Assembly (NCBI GenBank): GCA_003164275.1
Contig: PLSY01000188.1
Location: 1 to 8,743, forward strand
DNA length: 8,743 nt
Reading direction: 5' to 3'
From: Acidimicrobiaceae bacterium
GTDB lineage: Bacteria; Actinomycetota; Acidimicrobiia; Acidimicrobiales; RAAP-2
How positions within the stretch are numbered: the first letter of the stretch is position 1; the number at the start of each line of letters is the position of its first letter. Below the pieces are notes generated by a model. That model did not search any database. It saw only the letters and a list, made by a program, of their open reading frames with translations, and was not told the DNA's origin. Positions 6,328 through 8,743 of the stretch are shown here, in pieces. Made by a program: the position numbers and the translations under genes.

Positions 6328-8172
6328 ATGTGCGGAATTATCGGAGTAATCGGTGTTGAAGACGCGTTGCCCTTGCTCCTCGAGGGGCTAGGACGCTTGG
6401 AGTACCGGGGCTATGACTCGGCCGGCGTCGTCCTTGCCACCGGGGACGAACTCTGGCGCTCGAGGGCGGCCGAAGGGACTCACTCGGTGAGCGACCTTCG
6501 AGTCCTCGGCGAGGACGCCCCCCCCATGTGCAGCGCCGGCGTCGGCCACACCCGTTGGGCAACCCACGGGCACCCGACGACGGGCAATGCCCACCCCCAC
6601 ATGGACTGCAGTGGCCGACTGGCCATCGTCCACAACGGGATCATCGAGAACCACGCCGACCTCGCTGCCGACTTGAGGGCCAGAGGTCACGTGCTGGTCT
6701 CCGAAACCGACTCGGAGGTCCTTCCCCACTTGGTGGAAGAGCAGCTGGCTGCCGGCATGTCCCTCACCGAGAGCCTCCGACTGGCGCTCGTCCAGGTCCG
6801 CGGCTCGTTTGCCGTGGCGGCCGTGCATGCCGACGAGCCCGACCTCGTCGTCGCTGCCCGTCGGGTGTCTCCGCTCATCCTCGGCCTCGGGGAGGGAACG
6901 TCCTATCTGGCCTCCGACATCCCCGCACTTCTCGGGTCGACGAGAGACCTGTTTGCACTGGAGGATGACCAGTTGGCCGAGCTCCGGCCCGGGTCGATCT
7001 CGGTGACGACGCTAGCCGGCGACCACGCCGAGGCCACCCCGCTCAGTATCGACTGGGACGTGGCCGCCTCGCGCCAGGGTGGCTACGACGACTTCATGAC
7101 CAAAGAGATCCACGAGCAGCCCGAGGCGGTGGCGACCACACTGCTCGGCCGACAGAACGCCGACGGGACGCTCTCGCTCGACCAGGCCACCGGACTGACC
7201 GACGAGGACCTGCGGGAGATCGACCGGGTCTGCATCGTTGCCTGCGGGAGCAGCTTCCACGCCGGCTTGGTGGCCAAGTACGCCATCGAGCAGTGGGCCC
7301 GGGTGGCGGTTGAGGTCGATATCGCCAGCGAGTTCCGCTATCGGAACCCGATCCTGAACGAGCGCACCTTGGCCATCGGGGTGAGCCAGTCCGGGGAGAC
7401 CGTCGACACGCTCCAGGGGCTGCGTGAGGCGAAGGCCCTGGGGGCGAAGATCCTGGTCGTCTCCAATGTCGTGGACTCGTCGATGGCCCGGGAGGCGGAC
7501 GGGGTCCTCTACACGAGGGCCGGGCCCGAGGTCGGAGTGGCGGCCACCAAGACGCATCTGACCCAGATCGTCGCTCTCCAGATCCTGGCGCTCGTACTGG
7601 CCCAGGCCAGGGGGACGCTCAGCTCGACCGAGATCAGCTCGATCATGGACCAGATGGTGGAGGTCCCCGACCACCTAGAGACGGTGCTGCTCCGCACGAA
7701 GGACGTCGCCGAGGTGGCACAGGAGCTGGTCGAAGCACGGGACTTCTTCTACCTGGGGCGCCACGTGGGCCACCCCGTCGCCATGGAAGGGGCCTTGAAG
7801 CTGAAGGAGATCTCCTACCTGAGGGCCGAGGGCTATCCGGCCGGTGAGCTCAAGCACGGACCGATCGCCCTCATCGAGCCGGGCACCGTCGTCGTCGGCG
7901 TGGCCACCCGGAACCGCCTGTGGGAGAAGATGTGCTCGAACATCCAAGAGGTGAAGAGCAGAGGTGCCACGATCGTCCTCGTCGGCAACGACGGCGACGA
8001 GCAGACGGCGGCACTGGCCGATCACATGCTGTGGGTTCCCAAAGTGGACCCGATGCTCGCCCCGATCGTCGATGCGTTGCCGCTCCAGTTCTTGGCGTAC
8101 TGGCTGGCCCAGGCCCATGGCCACGATGTTGACAGGCCGCGCAACCTGGCCAAGACAGTCACCGTCGAATGA
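6328..8172 (+). CDS. glmS: Glutamine--fructose-6-phosphate aminotransferase (isomerizing)
   Basis: 614 aa; E. coli GlmS is 609. It makes glucosamine-6-phosphate from fructose-6-phosphate and glutamine, the first step of amino-sugar nucleotide synthesis. The N-terminal glutaminase domain starts MCGIIGVIG, with catalytic Cys2 (exposed after Met removal), HTRWATHG (74-81), NGIIEN (103-108) and TDSE (127-130). TKEIHEQP (258-265) opens the isomerase part. It has two SIS domains: CGSS (306-309) and SQSGETVDT (353-361) in the first; [11 protein letters not shown] (487-497) and [15 protein letters not shown] (501-515) in the second. The C-terminus [12 protein letters not shown] is canonical. The frame is open upstream to 6100, but that part reads through the SDR gene. 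Four bases separate it from the SDR stop, so it is in the operon. All key residues are present, so it should be active. Whether it is the only genomic copy or a dedicated paralogue cannot be told here. Confidence 0.96.
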   Translation: MCGIIGVIGVEDALPLLLEGLGRLEYRGYDSAGVVLATGDELWRSRAAEGTHSVSDLRVLGEDAPPMCSAGVGHTRWATHGHPTTGNAHPHMDCSGRLAIVHNGIIENHADLAADLRARGHVLVSETDSEVLPHLVEEQLAAGMSLTESLRLALVQVRGSFAVAAVHADEPDLVVAARRVSPLILGLGEGTSYLASDIPALLGSTRDLFALEDDQLAELRPGSISVTTLAGDHAEATPLSIDWDVAASRQGGYDDFMTKEIHEQPEAVATTLLGRQNADGTLSLDQATGLTDEDLREIDRVCIVACGSSFHAGLVAKYAIEQWARVAVEVDIASEFRYRNPILNERTLAIGVSQSGETVDTLQGLREAKALGAKILVVSNVVDSSMAREADGVLYTRAGPEVGVAATKTHLTQIVALQILALVLAQARGTLSSTEISSIMDQMVEVPDHLETVLLRTKDVAEVAQELVEARDFFYLGRHVGHPVAMEGALKLKEISYLRAEGYPAGELKHGPIALIEPGTVVVGVATRNRLWEKMCSNIQEVKSRGATIVLVGNDGDEQTAALADHMLWVPKVDPMLAPIVDALPLQFLAYWLAQAHGHDVDRPRNLAKTVTVE

Positions 8173-8177
8173 GGGGC

Positions 8178-8220
8178 GTCAACCTCAACGGCAGGGCTGG
8201 CGCCCTCCGTTGAGGTTGAC
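8178..8220. terminator. Long hairpin between convergent genes, probable bidirectional terminator
   Basis: GTCAACCTCAACGG (8178-8191) and CCGTTGAGGTTGAC (8207-8220) are perfect 14-bp reverse complements. Inside, after one unpaired C, AGGGC (8193-8197) pairs with GCCCT (8202-8206) around a TGGC loop, giving a 19-bp stem with one bulge. It starts five bases after the glmS stop and overlaps the last eleven codons and stop of the convergent hydrolase gene. No T-run follows on either strand, so it is not a classical intrinsic terminator. U-tail-less hairpins have been proposed as terminators in actinobacteria. The structure is certain; the function is inferred. Confidence 0.7.
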
Positions 8221-8743
8221 GTTCATCTCCATGGCGTCTTCATTGGCCGCATTGGCCGCGGTGCAGAACTGGCTCGTCGGGATGTCGTATTCAACCTCCA
8301 AGACGGCCTTGCCGGCGGCGGCGAACGGGGCGAAGGAGGCACAGGTGTCGTACTCGTGGCACTGCTCGTCGAGGACGAAGTCACTGGTGGGCTGCAGCGC
8401 TGCAGCAAAGCTGGCATCGTCTCCGTTCTTCAGGGCCCAGCCCATCCCGAGGGAGTGGGCGTAAGCGGCCAATGTCGCGTCGTAGGTGACGTTCTGGGCC
8501 TCGGTGATCGAGAACCCCGTGCTGTCGGTATAGCTGTCATCGATATCCGGCTCGACGGCGTCGAAGCCCTTCGAATGACACATGGCCACCCGGGCCTCGA
8601 TGACCTGGAGGACGGCGGGATCGTTGATGTTCAAGTAGCGCTCCGCGGAGTACCCCTGCATGGTGGCGCCGAGATCAGCGGCCGGGAAGGACGAGTAGTC
8701 GGGCCGGTAGTTCTCCGCCGCGCCGACCTCGATGTAGCAGATG
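8185..8743 (-). CDS. GH114 endo-alpha-1,4-polygalactosaminidase-like hydrolase, C-terminal part (5' end beyond window)
   Basis: The frame is open from the right edge to TGA at 8187-8185, giving about 185 residues. The internal ATG at 8661 is not the start: codons upstream of it read ICYIEVGAAENYRPDYSSFP, which is GH114 consensus (the cYi-vG--E-wRpD region). Downstream come GYSAERYLNI, GFDAVEPDIDD (8562-8536), and LDEQCHEYDTC (8376-8344). The Asp of the VEPD segment and the Glu of the EQC segment match the catalytic pair positions described for GH114 enzymes, so it should be active. GH114 enzymes cleave alpha-1,4-linked galactosamine or GalNAc polymers; the hydrolase domain of PelA and the fungal Ega3 are relatives. 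Cysteines in CHEYDTC and near the C-terminus suggest an exported, disulfide-containing protein, but any signal peptide lies outside the window. It converges on glmS. Some annotations call this family TM1410 or spherulation-specific family 4. Confidence 0.88.
   Translation of the reverse strand, partial: ICYIEVGAAENYRPDYSSFPAADLGATMQGYSAERYLNINDPAVLQVIEARVAMCHSKGFDAVEPDIDDSYTDSTGFSITEAQNVTYDATLAAYAHSLGMGWALKNGDDASFAAALQPTSDFVLDEQCHEYDTCASFAPFAAAGKAVLEVEYDIPTSQFCTAANAANEDAMEMNVNLNGGRQPCR

Noticed and set aside
1..8743. Mobile elements, CRISPR arrays, tRNA or rRNA genes
   Set aside because: No transposase or integrase motifs, no regularly spaced repeats and no tRNA-like cloverleaf were seen on either strand.

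Overview
The window is GC-rich bacterial DNA with strong third-position G/C bias. It carries one forward block of six closely packed genes (575-8172), flanked by two genes on the minus strand that run off the window edges. GC-rich composition, GTG starts, and an uncharacterised membrane family paired with a DUF3492-type (PelF-like) glycosyltransferase suggest an actinomycete-type organism, possibly Acidimicrobiia. No rRNA or marker gene is present, so this is inference.

Left edge (1-574): positions 133 to 1 encode the start of a secreted minus-strand protein with a clear signal peptide; the rest lies outside. A non-coding divergent region of about 420 bp follows. It contains several inverted repeats, including a pair of mutually exclusive stems just upstream of the forward genes.

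Forward block: (1) a PelF-like GT4 glycosyltransferase; (2) a 475-aa protein with about 12 membrane segments and a soluble N-terminal domain, which I do not recognise; (3) a LegB-like NDP-sugar 4,6-dehydratase of the SDR family; (4) a single-domain sugar-1-phosphate nucleotidyltransferase; (5) a second SDR, probably a 4-keto reductase or epimerase; (6) GlmS. The junctions GT/membrane protein and nucleotidyltransferase/second SDR are four-base ATGA and GTGA overlaps. The other gaps are 4, 31 and 59 nt. The layout reads as one operon.

Right edge (8173-8743): a convergent minus-strand gene encodes the C-terminal part of a GH114-type endo-alpha-1,4-polygalactosaminidase-like hydrolase, the family related to the hydrolase domain of PelA. 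A near-perfect long hairpin lies between the converging genes and also encodes the last eleven residues of the hydrolase.

Working model (inference): GlmS makes glucosamine-6-phosphate. A mutase encoded elsewhere gives the 1-phosphate. The nucleotidyltransferase activates it, and the dehydratase and second SDR turn it into a 6-deoxy (amino)sugar nucleotide. The PelF-like enzyme polymerises it on the cytoplasmic face, and the 12-TM protein is a candidate exporter or partner. The GH114 enzyme would trim or release an alpha-1,4-linked galactosaminoglycan-like polymer outside the cell. This would be a Pel-like exopolysaccharide system without recognisable PelD, PelE, PelG, PelB or PelC in the window.
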